A program made the position numbers and the translations under genes. Under the pieces are notes generated by a model. The model searched no databases, was not told the origin of the DNA, and saw only the letters and a list, made by a program, of their open reading frames with translations. From positions 1 through 12,299 of the forward strand of contig JAHFTP010000032.1 in assembly GCA_023265495.1 (NCBI GenBank): a DNA stretch of 12,299 bases. Reading direction: 5' to 3'. Shown one piece after another: positions 1-7,563 of the stretch. The stretch comes from Chlamydiota bacterium. GTDB lineage: Bacteria > Chlamydiota > Chlamydiia > Chlamydiales > Rhabdochlamydiaceae. Numbering within the stretch: position 1 is the stretch's first letter; each line of letters opens with the position of its first letter.

Positions 1-295
1 CGGCGCCGGCCGGGGGTGACGGAACATTTGAACACCCCTTTTCTAGCATGGCAAGCGCCCAAGCAGCCGGTAGCTCGATTGCCGATGCTATCTACTACCT
101 AGAATTTGGCAATGTATATAACGAACCCATTACACTCAACTACAGTCAAAAGCTGATGGGCTCTGGCATCACGCAGATCTTTGACACGGAGCAAGGCGAC
201 ATCTCCGTGCCTACCCAATCCAATGGGTTTACTCCACAGATCATTTATAATGCAGGAATTCCTGTGACGATCTCCAACAATGTCCAGTCTGTAGA
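1..295 (+). repeat. Direct repeat, copy 1: near-identical passenger-start module
   Basis: This stretch aligns without gaps to 2160-2454 (offset 2159). I count five base differences, at 99, 176, 200, 218 and 224, all third-position or otherwise synonymous changes. After about base 299 the two copies diverge sharply. The repeat may extend left beyond the window edge. It is protein-coding and marks the junction between barrel linker and passenger. Confidence 0.95.
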
Positions 296-1019
296 GATAA
301 GCGGTATATACCTGGAAAACTCAGGAACAATTGGCATCTCCTTAGTGTACTATAACTATTCTCCCAATTTATCTGCCTTCCCCACCTTGTATTGCCACGA
401 CAATGTGTTTGTGTTTGATGGCCTGGCAAGTGAGATATTCATAAAAGGAAATATAAATTTTGTACACAACACTCTCATCATTAATCCCGGCCATACAGGA
501 CCAATTGATGTTCTAACGGTAGTAGGCAATCTGAACATCGCCGATAATACCTTCATCAACAATTCCACGACGACTGGCCTAACTGATTTTATTAAAATGG
601 AAACCTCATCAGTTTTTGGCACCTCTTTCATAACAGGAACCATCACGAATAACATCTTTGATGTAGGCAGTGCCACTGCCACTCAGGCCATTAGTTTTAT
701 ACCTAACACTGCCAATGCGAGTTGCACGAATCTAACGATCTCCAACAATCTATTCCTAGGGACGGCTACATACGGCATAGAATTCAACGACAACGCGATA
801 TCCTCCATTACTTATAGCAATATCAACATCGCTGAAAATGACTTTTCTCAGTTTGCACTATCGGCTCCGACAAGCTTTATCATCAACCGTACCTTTGCAG
901 GTGTTCCGGCTCCCTTCAGCGGCCTGATAGAGCAAAACATCTTTCCAATCAATGTGCCTGTTACGAACCTTACGGGGGTCAGCCTCATAAGCAACACAAT
1001 AGCTGATACATCCTTGTGA
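1..1019 (+). CDS. Surface protein, 3' part only: beta-helix passenger of an inverse-autotransporter-type protein (5' end outside window)
   Basis: The reading frame is open from base 3, so the gene begins before the window; the in-frame ATG at 48 is internal, because the complete paralogue downstream runs through the same sequence. The visible 338 residues align end to end with the C-terminal half of that paralogue. They open with the junction APAGGDGTFEHPFSS and continue into a stretch rich in short Asn-containing strands (TISNNV, NIADNTF, TITNNIF, TISNNLF, NIAENDF, IEQNIF), a pattern typical of parallel beta-helix rungs. The frame ends at TGA 1017-1019. By homology the missing part should hold a signal peptide and a beta-barrel, and this part should be the exposed passenger; that is inference. 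No catalytic motif was seen. The middle is about 20 residues longer than in the paralogue. A role in adhesion or host contact is possible but not shown. Confidence 0.85.
   Translation, partial: APAGGDGTFEHPFSSMASAQAAGSSIADAIYYLEFGNVYNEPITLNYSQKLMGSGITQIFDTEQGDISVPTQSNGFTPQIIYNAGIPVTISNNVQSVEISGIYLENSGTIGISLVYYNYSPNLSAFPTLYCHDNVFVFDGLASEIFIKGNINFVHNTLIINPGHTGPIDVLTVVGNLNIADNTFINNSTTTGLTDFIKMETSSVFGTSFITGTITNNIFDVGSATATQAISFIPNTANASCTNLTISNNLFLGTATYGIEFNDNAISSITYSNINIAENDFSQFALSAPTSFIINRTFAGVPAPFSGLIEQNIFPINVPVTNLTGVSLISNTIADTSL
927..1019 (+). repeat. Direct repeat, copy 1: C-terminal cap module
   Basis: This aligns without gaps to 3026-3118 (offset 2099), encoding the shared end IEQNIF..NVPVTNLTGVS...N..ADTSL. 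Identity at DNA level is clearly higher than in the middle of the passenger but lower than in the 1-295 module. The change of offset from 2159 to 2099 shows 60 net extra bases in the middle of the first gene. Confidence 0.85.
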
Positions 1020-1118
1020 TCTAGTTTGAGGTTTTGCCATCTCTGCAAAAGCCTTCTGCGGCGCACAACATTAGATCCCATCCGACTTTTTTCACCTTTT
1101 TTAAAAAAATCAATTAGC

Positions 1119-1124
1119 TATAAT
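1119..1124 (+). promoter_or_regulatory. -10 element upstream of the complete inverse-autotransporter gene
   Basis: A perfect TATAAT lies here, preceded by an A/T-rich run (TTTTTTAAAAAAA, roughly 1097-1109). No good -35 hexamer sits 16-18 bases upstream; the position holds a T-rich stretch. Transcription from it would start near 1131, giving a leader of about 20 nt to the ATG at 1151 but only about 8 nt to the ATG at 1139. Chlamydial main-sigma promoters often have weak -35 elements, so this is plausible but unproven. Confidence 0.5.
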
Positions 1125-1150
1125 CCGAAGAGCTCAAAATGGAGAACATT

Positions 1151-3118
1151 ATGCACATCCCGCGACCGCGCGTATTTTCCTCTCTCATTCCTTTCCTAGT
1201 TATGGCAGGAAATATATCCGGAGAGGAGCTTGAGCTATGGGATGAATATGAAGAGCAAATCTCTCTTGCCTATGCAGAGGATGAGGAAATAGCCGATACG
1301 CAAGACGACCCCTCACAAGGGATGGGAGCAATAGATTCCCCTCCCTCCCCGTTCCTAGGACAAATCTCTGTCCGCAGTCGCCAAGCAGGAGGCATCGGGT
1401 ACAACACGGGCTACAGCACCTTGCAAGGGTTCTTTGGGCTCAAAGTCGCGCAAGGACAGTCGTTTCTTTTCGATCTCAGAGGGCACATGTTCAATAATGG
1501 GACTGTTGCAGCAAACGGAGGTATAGCCTATCGCATCAGACCTTGGGGTGCGACGACGACATTCGGAATCAATACCTATTACGACTATAGAAACCTCCCC
1601 CGTCTCAACTCCCAGCAAATCGGCTGCGGCATTGAAGTGCTGAGCAAGTGGCTCGACTTCCGCTCCAATGGATACATCCCTTTCGGGAAGGAGCAATCAT
1701 CAAAGAGGTATAGTTTTGATGAATTTGATGACCACTTCCTCGTGCTGCGCACAAAGAGAACGATAGTCCTTCCCGGCGTCGACGTAGAGGTGGGAAGGTC
1801 GATCTGGTGCCATCCTCACATCTCCTTCTACGGAGCCGTGGGTTCCTACTACTTCGGAAGGGGAGATACCAATACCTCCTGCGGGCTGAAAGCGCGCGTC
1901 AAAGCCAATATTTTTGAATATTTATCTCTAGAGGGGATCGTCACCCACGACCACCTCTTCCATACCAGAGTACAAGGAGAACTCTCCCTGAATATACCCT
2001 TGGGCAAAAGAGAGAAAAGGACACAAAACGTATGCATCTACCCGGATCTCTATCAGCTGCCTGAAAGACAAGAGATCATCGTCGCCAAGAAAAAATATGG
2101 GTCTCAAATCGCCACCACCTCTTCCGGCGACCCTCTCTATTTCCTATTTATCAATAACACGGCGCCGGCCGGGGGTGACGGAACATTTGAACACCCCTTT
2201 TCTAGCATGGCAAGCGCCCAAGCAGCCGGTAGCTCGATTGCCGATGCTATCTACTACTTAGAATTTGGCAATGTATATAACGAACCCATTACACTCAACT
2301 ACAGTCAAAAGCTGATGGGCTCTGGCATCACGCAAATCTTTGACACGGAGCAAGGCGATATCTCCGTGCCTACCCAGTCCAACGGGTTTACTCCACAGAT
2401 CATTTATAATGCAGGAATTCCTGTGACGATCTCCAACAATGTCCAGTCTGTAGAAATGAGCGGCGTCTATGTAAAAACTGCAGGCAACGTAAACATACTA
2501 TATAGTGGTAGCAGCAACGGGACTGTGAACATACATGACAGCGTGTTTGTATTCGATGGCCTAGCAGACTCCATATACGTCCACGGAAATCTAATCTTTA
2601 CACAAAACACCGTGATGGCAATTGGCACCGCTCTGACAACATTCGGAGCCGTTAATATCACCCATAACACCTTCACTAGCATACCAGGACCAGTAAATAC
2701 ATTCATCGGCCTGACATCCAGCGCTACCTTTGTCACGGGCGTGGTAAGCAATAACACCTTTGCTTGTGGCATTAATACGTATGAACCCATTCAAATCGTA
2801 GTTGGTGCAGCCAATGGCAGCTTCACCGACCTAACGATTTCCAATAATCTATTTTCAGGCATTGTTAATAGTGGAATGGACTTTTATGATAATGGAATAT
2901 CCGCCACCTCCTATAACAATATCAACATCGTGGGAAACAACTTCTCGCAGTTGGCAGTTTCTATATCAAATTTCATCATTATGAGCACCTTTACCGCCGC
3001 CCCACCGGCTCCCTTTAGTGGCTCAATAGAGCAAAACATCTTTCCGGTCAACGTGCCTGTTACGAACCTTACGGGAGTCAGTGTCATAGACAATGTCGTA
3101 GCCGACACCTCTCTATAA
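1151..3118 (+). CDS. Inverse autotransporter (type Ve-like) with beta-barrel and beta-helix passenger
   Basis: A probable outer-membrane surface protein of 655 residues. ATG 1151 is preferred over ATG 1139 because GGAG at 1141-1144 lies 6 nt before it and a TATAAT at 1119 would leave almost no leader for 1139. The N-terminus (HIPRPR then a hydrophobic run to about residue 23) looks like a signal peptide, followed by an acidic stretch. Residues about 70-285 resemble the intimin/invasin barrel domain: alternating aromatic strands with FGINTYYDYR and WLDFRSNGYIP, close to the family's 'NxFYDY...ANGYxP' pattern. The barrel ends in LSLNIPLG, then LPERQEIIVAKKK, resembling the helical linker RxxxIVLEYKK of this family. 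Residues about 332-655 form the passenger, opening with NNTAPAGGDGTFEHPF and continuing as beta-helix-like Asn-rich rungs instead of Ig-like domains. Its substrate or receptor cannot be told. It is the complete tandem paralogue of the gene at the left edge. Confidence 0.85.
   Translation: MHIPRPRVFSSLIPFLVMAGNISGEELELWDEYEEQISLAYAEDEEIADTQDDPSQGMGAIDSPPSPFLGQISVRSRQAGGIGYNTGYSTLQGFFGLKVAQGQSFLFDLRGHMFNNGTVAANGGIAYRIRPWGATTTFGINTYYDYRNLPRLNSQQIGCGIEVLSKWLDFRSNGYIPFGKEQSSKRYSFDEFDDHFLVLRTKRTIVLPGVDVEVGRSIWCHPHISFYGAVGSYYFGRGDTNTSCGLKARVKANIFEYLSLEGIVTHDHLFHTRVQGELSLNIPLGKREKRTQNVCIYPDLYQLPERQEIIVAKKKYGSQIATTSSGDPLYFLFINNTAPAGGDGTFEHPFSSMASAQAAGSSIADAIYYLEFGNVYNEPITLNYSQKLMGSGITQIFDTEQGDISVPTQSNGFTPQIIYNAGIPVTISNNVQSVEMSGVYVKTAGNVNILYSGSSNGTVNIHDSVFVFDGLADSIYVHGNLIFTQNTVMAIGTALTTFGAVNITHNTFTSIPGPVNTFIGLTSSATFVTGVVSNNTFACGINTYEPIQIVVGAANGSFTDLTISNNLFSGIVNSGMDFYDNGISATSYNNINIVGNNFSQLAVSISNFIIMSTFTAAPPAPFSGSIEQNIFPVNVPVTNLTGVSVIDNVVADTSL
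2160..2454 (+). repeat. Direct repeat, copy 2: near-identical passenger-start module
   Basis: Partner of 1-295, with five synonymous differences. It lies inside the complete surface-protein gene, starting in codons for the NNTAPAGGDGT junction. The left boundary of homology cannot be set because copy 1 is cut by the window edge. Confidence 0.95.
3026..3118 (+). repeat. Direct repeat, copy 2: C-terminal cap module
   Basis: Partner of 927-1019. It encodes the last rung and the shared tail ending ADTSL, and runs up to the stop codon TAA. Confidence 0.85.
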
Positions 3119-3182
3119 TTAAGTAGAGAAAAAACAAGTGAGTTTTTAATATGAGGGCAATGACTAAATAGGAAGGGTATCT

Positions 3183-4229
3183 ATGCATTTTCAAAGGGAA
3201 TCGATTTTTGTGTCGGGTGTGCGGTGTTTTTGCAATGCCTTGGCTGTTGTTTTTGGAGCCGTTATTGCTGTAGTTGTTGCCATGATGGTCATAGGGATGT
3301 TATCGGGCCCTAACATGACACCGGAAAAAAGTGAAATGCAGATCGCTGCAGACGCTGACGGCAACCGCACTTTGCTCTCTCATACAGCTCCGGTCATTTT
3401 AAAGCTAGACATCCACGGCATCATCGGAGAGGGGGACCTGACCTATGAAAAAATACAAAATCTCTTGCTGGATTCTCGAGAAGACTTGCTCAGCAATAAT
3501 AGAGTAAAAGCGATTTTGCTCCATGTGAACACGCCGGGTGGAGTAGCAACCGATGCTGATAACATCTACCGCGCCATCGAGGCCTACAAAAAAAAATATA
3601 ATGTTCCCGTCTATGCCTTTGTCGATGGACTGTGCGCTTCCGGCGGCATGTATATTGGTGCCGCAGCAGATAAGATCTATGCCACCTCCACGAGTACAAT
3701 AGGCTCTATTGGTGTGATCCTCGGCCCTGCCTTTAACTTTTCCGGGGCCATGGAGAAAATAGGCATTCAATCCATGACTATCTCACAAGGTAAAGATAAA
3801 GACATGCTCAACCCCTTCCGCCCTTGGAAACCGGGTGAAGACCAGTCCCTATGTGCGATCACAAAAGATCTCTACGATCAATTTGTGAATATCGTGGTTG
3901 CAGCAAGGCCTAATTTAGATAAAACAAAGCTCATTGAAGAATATGGAGCGCAGGTATATTTAGCTGCCCAGGCGCAACAGCTCGGCTACATAGATGTGGC
4001 CGGCAGCAGCTACGCTCTCGCCTTGAAAGATCTTGTAGCCGCAGCGCAGCTCCCCGAAGGCCACCCCTATCAAGTGGTTACACTGCAAACACCCCATTCC
4101 TTCCTAGCCGACTTGGCGCAAGGAAGATCCCCTATTACCACGGGAAAAGTCACTCACCACCTGCACATGGGATCGGCTTACAGCTCCGAGCTAAGCGGCA
4201 AAATGCTCTATCTTTATTTACCGCAATAA
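3183..4229 (+). CDS. sppA: Signal peptide peptidase SppA / protease IV-type membrane serine protease (S49 family)
   Basis: A membrane-anchored serine protease of the S49 family, which cuts leftover signal peptides after secretion; also called sohB in chlamydial annotations. The protein has 348 residues, the short single-domain form. One membrane segment lies at about residues 16-41, with the catalytic domain outside. NTPGG (116-120) is the glycine motif near the oxyanion hole; DGLCASGG (148-155) carries the nucleophile Ser153, followed by AADKIYA and the STIGSIGV signature; Lys206 in GKDKDM fits the catalytic lysine by comparison with Bacillus SppA. Both dyad residues appear present. The ATG follows a good Shine-Dalgarno (GGAAGGG, 3171-3177). 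It is the first gene of the sppA-polA-coaE-rho cluster, 43 nt before polA. No convincing promoter is visible in the 64-nt gap upstream, so read-through from the surface gene is possible. Confidence 0.93.
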   Translation: MHFQRESIFVSGVRCFCNALAVVFGAVIAVVVAMMVIGMLSGPNMTPEKSEMQIAADADGNRTLLSHTAPVILKLDIHGIIGEGDLTYEKIQNLLLDSREDLLSNNRVKAILLHVNTPGGVATDADNIYRAIEAYKKKYNVPVYAFVDGLCASGGMYIGAAADKIYATSTSTIGSIGVILGPAFNFSGAMEKIGIQSMTISQGKDKDMLNPFRPWKPGEDQSLCAITKDLYDQFVNIVVAARPNLDKTKLIEEYGAQVYLAAQAQQLGYIDVAGSSYALALKDLVAAAQLPEGHPYQVVTLQTPHSFLADLAQGRSPITTGKVTHHLHMGSAYSSELSGKMLYLYLPQ

Positions 4230-4242
4230 CTAGATGCGCTAT

Positions 4243-4261
4243 GCTCCCCTTCAAGGGGAGC
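4243..4261 (+). promoter_or_regulatory. Hairpin in the sppA-polA gap, overlapping the polA Shine-Dalgarno-like sequence
   Basis: GCTCCCCTT and AAGGGGAGC are perfect inverted arms around a single C, so the RNA can form a 7-bp GC-rich stem with a five-base loop. No U-run follows, so it does not look like an intrinsic terminator. The 3' arm contains GGGGAG, the only Shine-Dalgarno-like sequence before the polA ATG at 4273 (12 nt away). The stem could lower or time polA translation; that is inference. Confidence 0.6.
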
Positions 4262-4272
4262 CTTCCTACTTT

Positions 4273-6945
4273 ATGAAAAAACTCTTTATCGTTGATGCCC
4301 TCAACTTTTTATTTCGCGCCTACTATGCCATTGGCCCCATGACAAACCCTAAAGGAGAGTCAACCAATGCTTTATACGGCTTTATCCGTTCCGTCTTTAA
4401 AATTATTGACGACTTCTCTCCCGACTATATTGTCATCGTCTTTGACGGGCCGGACAACAAAAAGTCTAGGACGGACATCTATGCAGAATACAAAAGCCAT
4501 CGCAAAAGCATGCCGGAAGATCTTTTTCCCCAAGTGGAAAAAGCCTTGCTGTTTTGTGAACTGGCAGGACTCCCTTTCCTCTCACTGCCCGGCGTGGAAG
4601 CCGATGATACGATAGGGAGCATCGCACGCTTTGCAAAAGAAATGAACGTAGACACCTACATCTGCTCCAGCGATAAGGACCTTTGCCAATTAGTTACAGA
4701 CCACGTCTTCGTCATCCACCCCCATAAGGACAATTTGTGTATTGATAAGCACAAGGTAAAAGAGCTCTTTGGCGTCCACCCAGAGCAAATGATCGACTAC
4801 CTGGCGATCGTCGGCGATGCATCAGATAATATCCCGGGACTTGAAGGATTTGGGCCGAAGACGGCTTGCACGCTTCTCAGTGAGTTCGGATCGCTAGACA
4901 ACCTACTCAAACACCCGGAAAAGCTCTCCGGAAAAAAACAAGAAACCCTGATCCAAGGAAAAGACATCGCCCTGCTCAGCCAAAAACTGGCGACCATCCA
5001 TACGGGCCTTGACATACCTACTGCCACGGAGTTTTATCACATCAAATACCCCGATGTAGAGCATGTCAAAGTTTTTTACCAAGAGATGCATTTCCTCTCC
5101 CTACTCAAAGAATTAGACACCGTTAAGGGAACAGAGCACAAAAAAGAGGTGCTGCAAGAGGAGCCCTTATCCTACGCAGTCGTGGAAGAAGAAGAGTCCC
5201 TAAAAGAGCTCATCCTCCTGCTCAAAGAAGCAAAAGATATTTGCATCGACACGGAAACAACGAATCTCCACCCCATGCTCGCTAAGATGGTAGGGATAGG
5301 GTTTAGCTGCAAGCCTGCAGAGGCCTGGTATGTCCCCCTAAATGGAAAGGTCGGACGGGAAAACGTCCTTCATGCACTAAAAGATCTTTTTAGCGATCCG
5401 TCACTTCGAGTCACCGGACACAACCTTAAATACGATTTCCATGTTTTGTCCAATGAGGGCCTCCCCCTTCCAAAGATTGGCTTTGATACGATCATCGCCT
5501 CCTATCTACTCAGCCCTCAAAACACCCGGCATAACCTCGATAGCCTATCTCTAGAGAAATTTGGGAAAGTCAAGATCCCCATAGAAGATCTCATAGGAAA
5601 AGGAAAAAAGCAGATCTCCATGAATGACGTCCCCATAGACAAGGTCGAAAAATATTGCTGTGAAGATGTCGACTATACACTGAGACTGAAAGAGCTCTTT
5701 GAAAAGGAGCTCCGTGAAAGAGAGCTCACCTCCGTCTTTGCAACCATAGAGCTGCCGTTAATACCTGTTCTCCTGCAAATGGAGCGATATGGCATCTTTG
5801 TAGATACGGAGCAGCTGGAGTTGATGTCCAAAGAGCTTGGCCGTAAAATACACCACTTGGAAGAAGCCATCTACGCTCTGGCAGGAGAAATGTTTAACAT
5901 CAACTCCCCCAAACAACTCAGCGTTATTTTATTTGAAAAACTAGGTCTTACCCCCCCAAAAAAAACACAAACGGGATTTTCTACAGCTGCAGAGGTGCTA
6001 GAGTCCTTGCAAGGATCTTCTCCTATTATAGAAAAACTCCTTGAATATCGCTTACTAGAAAAGCTCCGCTCCACCTATGTCGATGCACTCCCTAATGAAA
6101 TTAACCCGAGCACCCTTAGAATCCACTGCAACTTCAGCCAAACGACAGCTGCCACTGGAAGACTCGCTTCCCAAAATCCCAACTTACAAAATATCCCTGT
6201 ACGTACGGAAGAGGGGAAAAAAATCAGAGAAGCCTTCCGCCCCGAAAGTTTTCACTTTTATTTCCTGTCCGCTGATTATTCACAAATCGAGCTGAGACTC
6301 TTAGCACATTTGAGTGAAGATCCCGCACTGATACAAGCCTTCCAAGCAGGGGAAGATATCCACACCTACACAGCTTCTTTAGTATTTGACGTCCCCTTAC
6401 ATCAGGTAACGCCACAAATGCGTCACCGAGCAAAAACAGTGAACTTTGGCATCATCTATGGGCAGCAAGCCTTTGGCCTCTCCCAGGAACTGTCCATCTC
6501 CTACCAGGAAGCTTCCTCCTTTATAGAAACCTATTTCAAACGTTACAGCAAAGTAAAAGAATATGTTGAATTTTGCAAGGAGTCGGCACGCCATACGGGA
6601 AAAGCGACCACTCTCACCGGCAGGCAAAGACCCCTTCCAGAAATACACAGTAAAAACCCTATGATTCGATCTGCTGCAGAGCGTCTTGCGGTGAACACCC
6701 CCCTGCAGGGAACAGCAGCGGACCTCATCAAACTAGCCATGATCCAAGTGGATCATTTCCTTGATAAAAATCCATTAAACGCGCATTTACTATTACAAAT
6801 TCATGATGAACTTCTCTTTGAAGTCCACCAAGATGATATTGACCTTCTTTCTCACAAAGTAAAAAATATAATGGAAAACGTCTTTACATTGAGAGTTCCA
6901 CTGATTGTCGATATTTCCATTGGAAAAAATTGGGGGGAGTGTTAG
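4273..6945 (+). CDS. polA: DNA polymerase I
   Basis: A repair and Okazaki-fragment-processing DNA polymerase, 890 residues from the ATG at 4273. A start at 4234 would add 13 residues that do not look like PolA and has no ribosome binding site; MKKLFIVDALN is the usual family start. Residues 1-290 are the 5'-3' exonuclease, with acidic metal ligands visible at D8, E109/D111/D112, D134/D136 and D182/D185, and a helix-hairpin-helix at EGFGPKTA. Residues about 300-480 are the 3'-5' exonuclease with all signatures kept: D326 and E328 in CIDTETT, NLKYD (384-388), and YCCED with D465. Residues about 490-890 are the polymerase: motif A with D668 (SADYSQIELR), motif B with R717, K721, F725 and Y729, motif C QIHDE (842-846). 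A C7A8 run lies within codons at 5951-5965. The stop is 2 nt before the chosen coaE start. Confidence 0.97.
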   Translation: MKKLFIVDALNFLFRAYYAIGPMTNPKGESTNALYGFIRSVFKIIDDFSPDYIVIVFDGPDNKKSRTDIYAEYKSHRKSMPEDLFPQVEKALLFCELAGLPFLSLPGVEADDTIGSIARFAKEMNVDTYICSSDKDLCQLVTDHVFVIHPHKDNLCIDKHKVKELFGVHPEQMIDYLAIVGDASDNIPGLEGFGPKTACTLLSEFGSLDNLLKHPEKLSGKKQETLIQGKDIALLSQKLATIHTGLDIPTATEFYHIKYPDVEHVKVFYQEMHFLSLLKELDTVKGTEHKKEVLQEEPLSYAVVEEEESLKELILLLKEAKDICIDTETTNLHPMLAKMVGIGFSCKPAEAWYVPLNGKVGRENVLHALKDLFSDPSLRVTGHNLKYDFHVLSNEGLPLPKIGFDTIIASYLLSPQNTRHNLDSLSLEKFGKVKIPIEDLIGKGKKQISMNDVPIDKVEKYCCEDVDYTLRLKELFEKELRERELTSVFATIELPLIPVLLQMERYGIFVDTEQLELMSKELGRKIHHLEEAIYALAGEMFNINSPKQLSVILFEKLGLTPPKKTQTGFSTAAEVLESLQGSSPIIEKLLEYRLLEKLRSTYVDALPNEINPSTLRIHCNFSQTTAATGRLASQNPNLQNIPVRTEEGKKIREAFRPESFHFYFLSADYSQIELRLLAHLSEDPALIQAFQAGEDIHTYTASLVFDVPLHQVTPQMRHRAKTVNFGIIYGQQAFGLSQELSISYQEASSFIETYFKRYSKVKEYVEFCKESARHTGKATTLTGRQRPLPEIHSKNPMIRSAAERLAVNTPLQGTAADLIKLAMIQVDHFLDKNPLNAHLLLQIHDELLFEVHQDDIDLLSHKVKNIMENVFTLRVPLIVDISIGKNWGEC

Positions 6946-6947
6946 CC

Positions 6948-7544
6948 TTGAAGAAAGTTGCAATAACAGGTGGGCTCTCTTCTGGTAAGAGCATTGTATG
7001 TGACATATTGTCTCAACTGGGGGCTTATGTAGTCAGTGCGGACCAAATCGTACATCAGGTTCTATTGCATGATGAGAGTGTGCATCAGAAGATAGTCGAC
7101 CTTTTAGGCTTTGACGTCTTAAGTAATCATCACCTAGATCGAGACAAGATTGCAAAAAAAGTATTTTCCAATCCTGAAAAATTAACATCGTTAGAAAAGA
7201 TCATTCATCCTTCAGTATTTCATGAAATCCAACAACAATATGAAAAACACGAGCACGACCCTAGATATAAACTCTTTGTTGCAGAGGTCCCTTTGCTCTA
7301 TGAAGCGCAAGCTGAAAACCTCTTTGATGTTGTGGTAGCCGTCGTAGCGGAGGATGCATTTTGCAAAAAAAGATTTATGCAAAAAACAGGTAGATCAGAA
7401 GAGGAATATGCAGCAAGAGTAGATCGGCAACTATCTATTGAGGACAAAGCAAAAAAGGCCGATGTTGTTTTGACAAACAATGGCAGTATAGAAGACTTAC
7501 AAAAGCAAATTAACCAATGGTTCCCAACTATATGTTCAACCTAA
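6948..7544 (+). CDS. coaE: Dephospho-CoA kinase
   Basis: Catalyses the last step of coenzyme A synthesis, ATP-dependent phosphorylation of the ribose 3'-OH of dephospho-CoA, in the cytosol. Starting at TTG 6948 the protein has 198 residues and opens MKKVAITGGLSSGKS, with the P-loop at residues 8-15 as usual for the family. GGGGGGAG at 6932-6939 is a well-placed Shine-Dalgarno, 8 nt away. The alternative ATG 6930 would add six residues and overlap polA by 16 nt; it has only a weak upstream GGA. Further family signatures are VSADQIVH, IIHPSVF, EVPLLYE, the lid segment RVDRQLS, DKAKKADVVL and TNNGS. Length is normal (about 200). Base composition looks more A/T-rich than polA. It sits between polA and rho (19 nt to rho), probably translationally coupled to polA. 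Confidence 0.93.
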   Translation: MKKVAITGGLSSGKSIVCDILSQLGAYVVSADQIVHQVLLHDESVHQKIVDLLGFDVLSNHHLDRDKIAKKVFSNPEKLTSLEKIIHPSVFHEIQQQYEKHEHDPRYKLFVAEVPLLYEAQAENLFDVVVAVVAEDAFCKKRFMQKTGRSEEEYAARVDRQLSIEDKAKKADVVLTNNGSIEDLQKQINQWFPTICST

Positions 7545-7563
7545 AGAAGGAGCTGAACTTTCC

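Noticed and set aside
356..682. Minus-strand open frame of 108 aa opposite the first surface gene
   Set aside because: It lies wholly opposite a frame supported by homology to the downstream paralogue, has no recognisable protein features, and a similar mirror frame occurs opposite the second copy.
1030..1053. Possible terminator hairpin after the first surface gene (TTTTGC / GCAAAA)
   Set aside because: The stem is only 6 bp plus a bulged extension, and no T-run follows it; too weak to call.
1..2454. Insertion sequence or transposon as the source of the 295-bp direct repeat
   Set aside because: The repeat is in frame within two homologous genes, with synonymous-only differences and no terminal inverted repeats or transposase; duplicated genes explain it.
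3143..3170. Promoter-like pair TTTTTA and TAAATA before sppA
   Set aside because: Transcription from it would begin at or after the sppA Shine-Dalgarno (3171-3177), leaving no usable leader, and neither hexamer is good.
3405..3770. Minus-strand open frame of 121 aa opposite sppA
   Set aside because: It lies opposite the SppA catalytic region, with no ribosome binding site and no family resemblance.
4234..4272. Longer start (ATG 4234) for polA
   Set aside because: It has no Shine-Dalgarno, would translate through the hairpin, and adds 13 residues not typical of PolA, which normally starts close to the first beta-strand.
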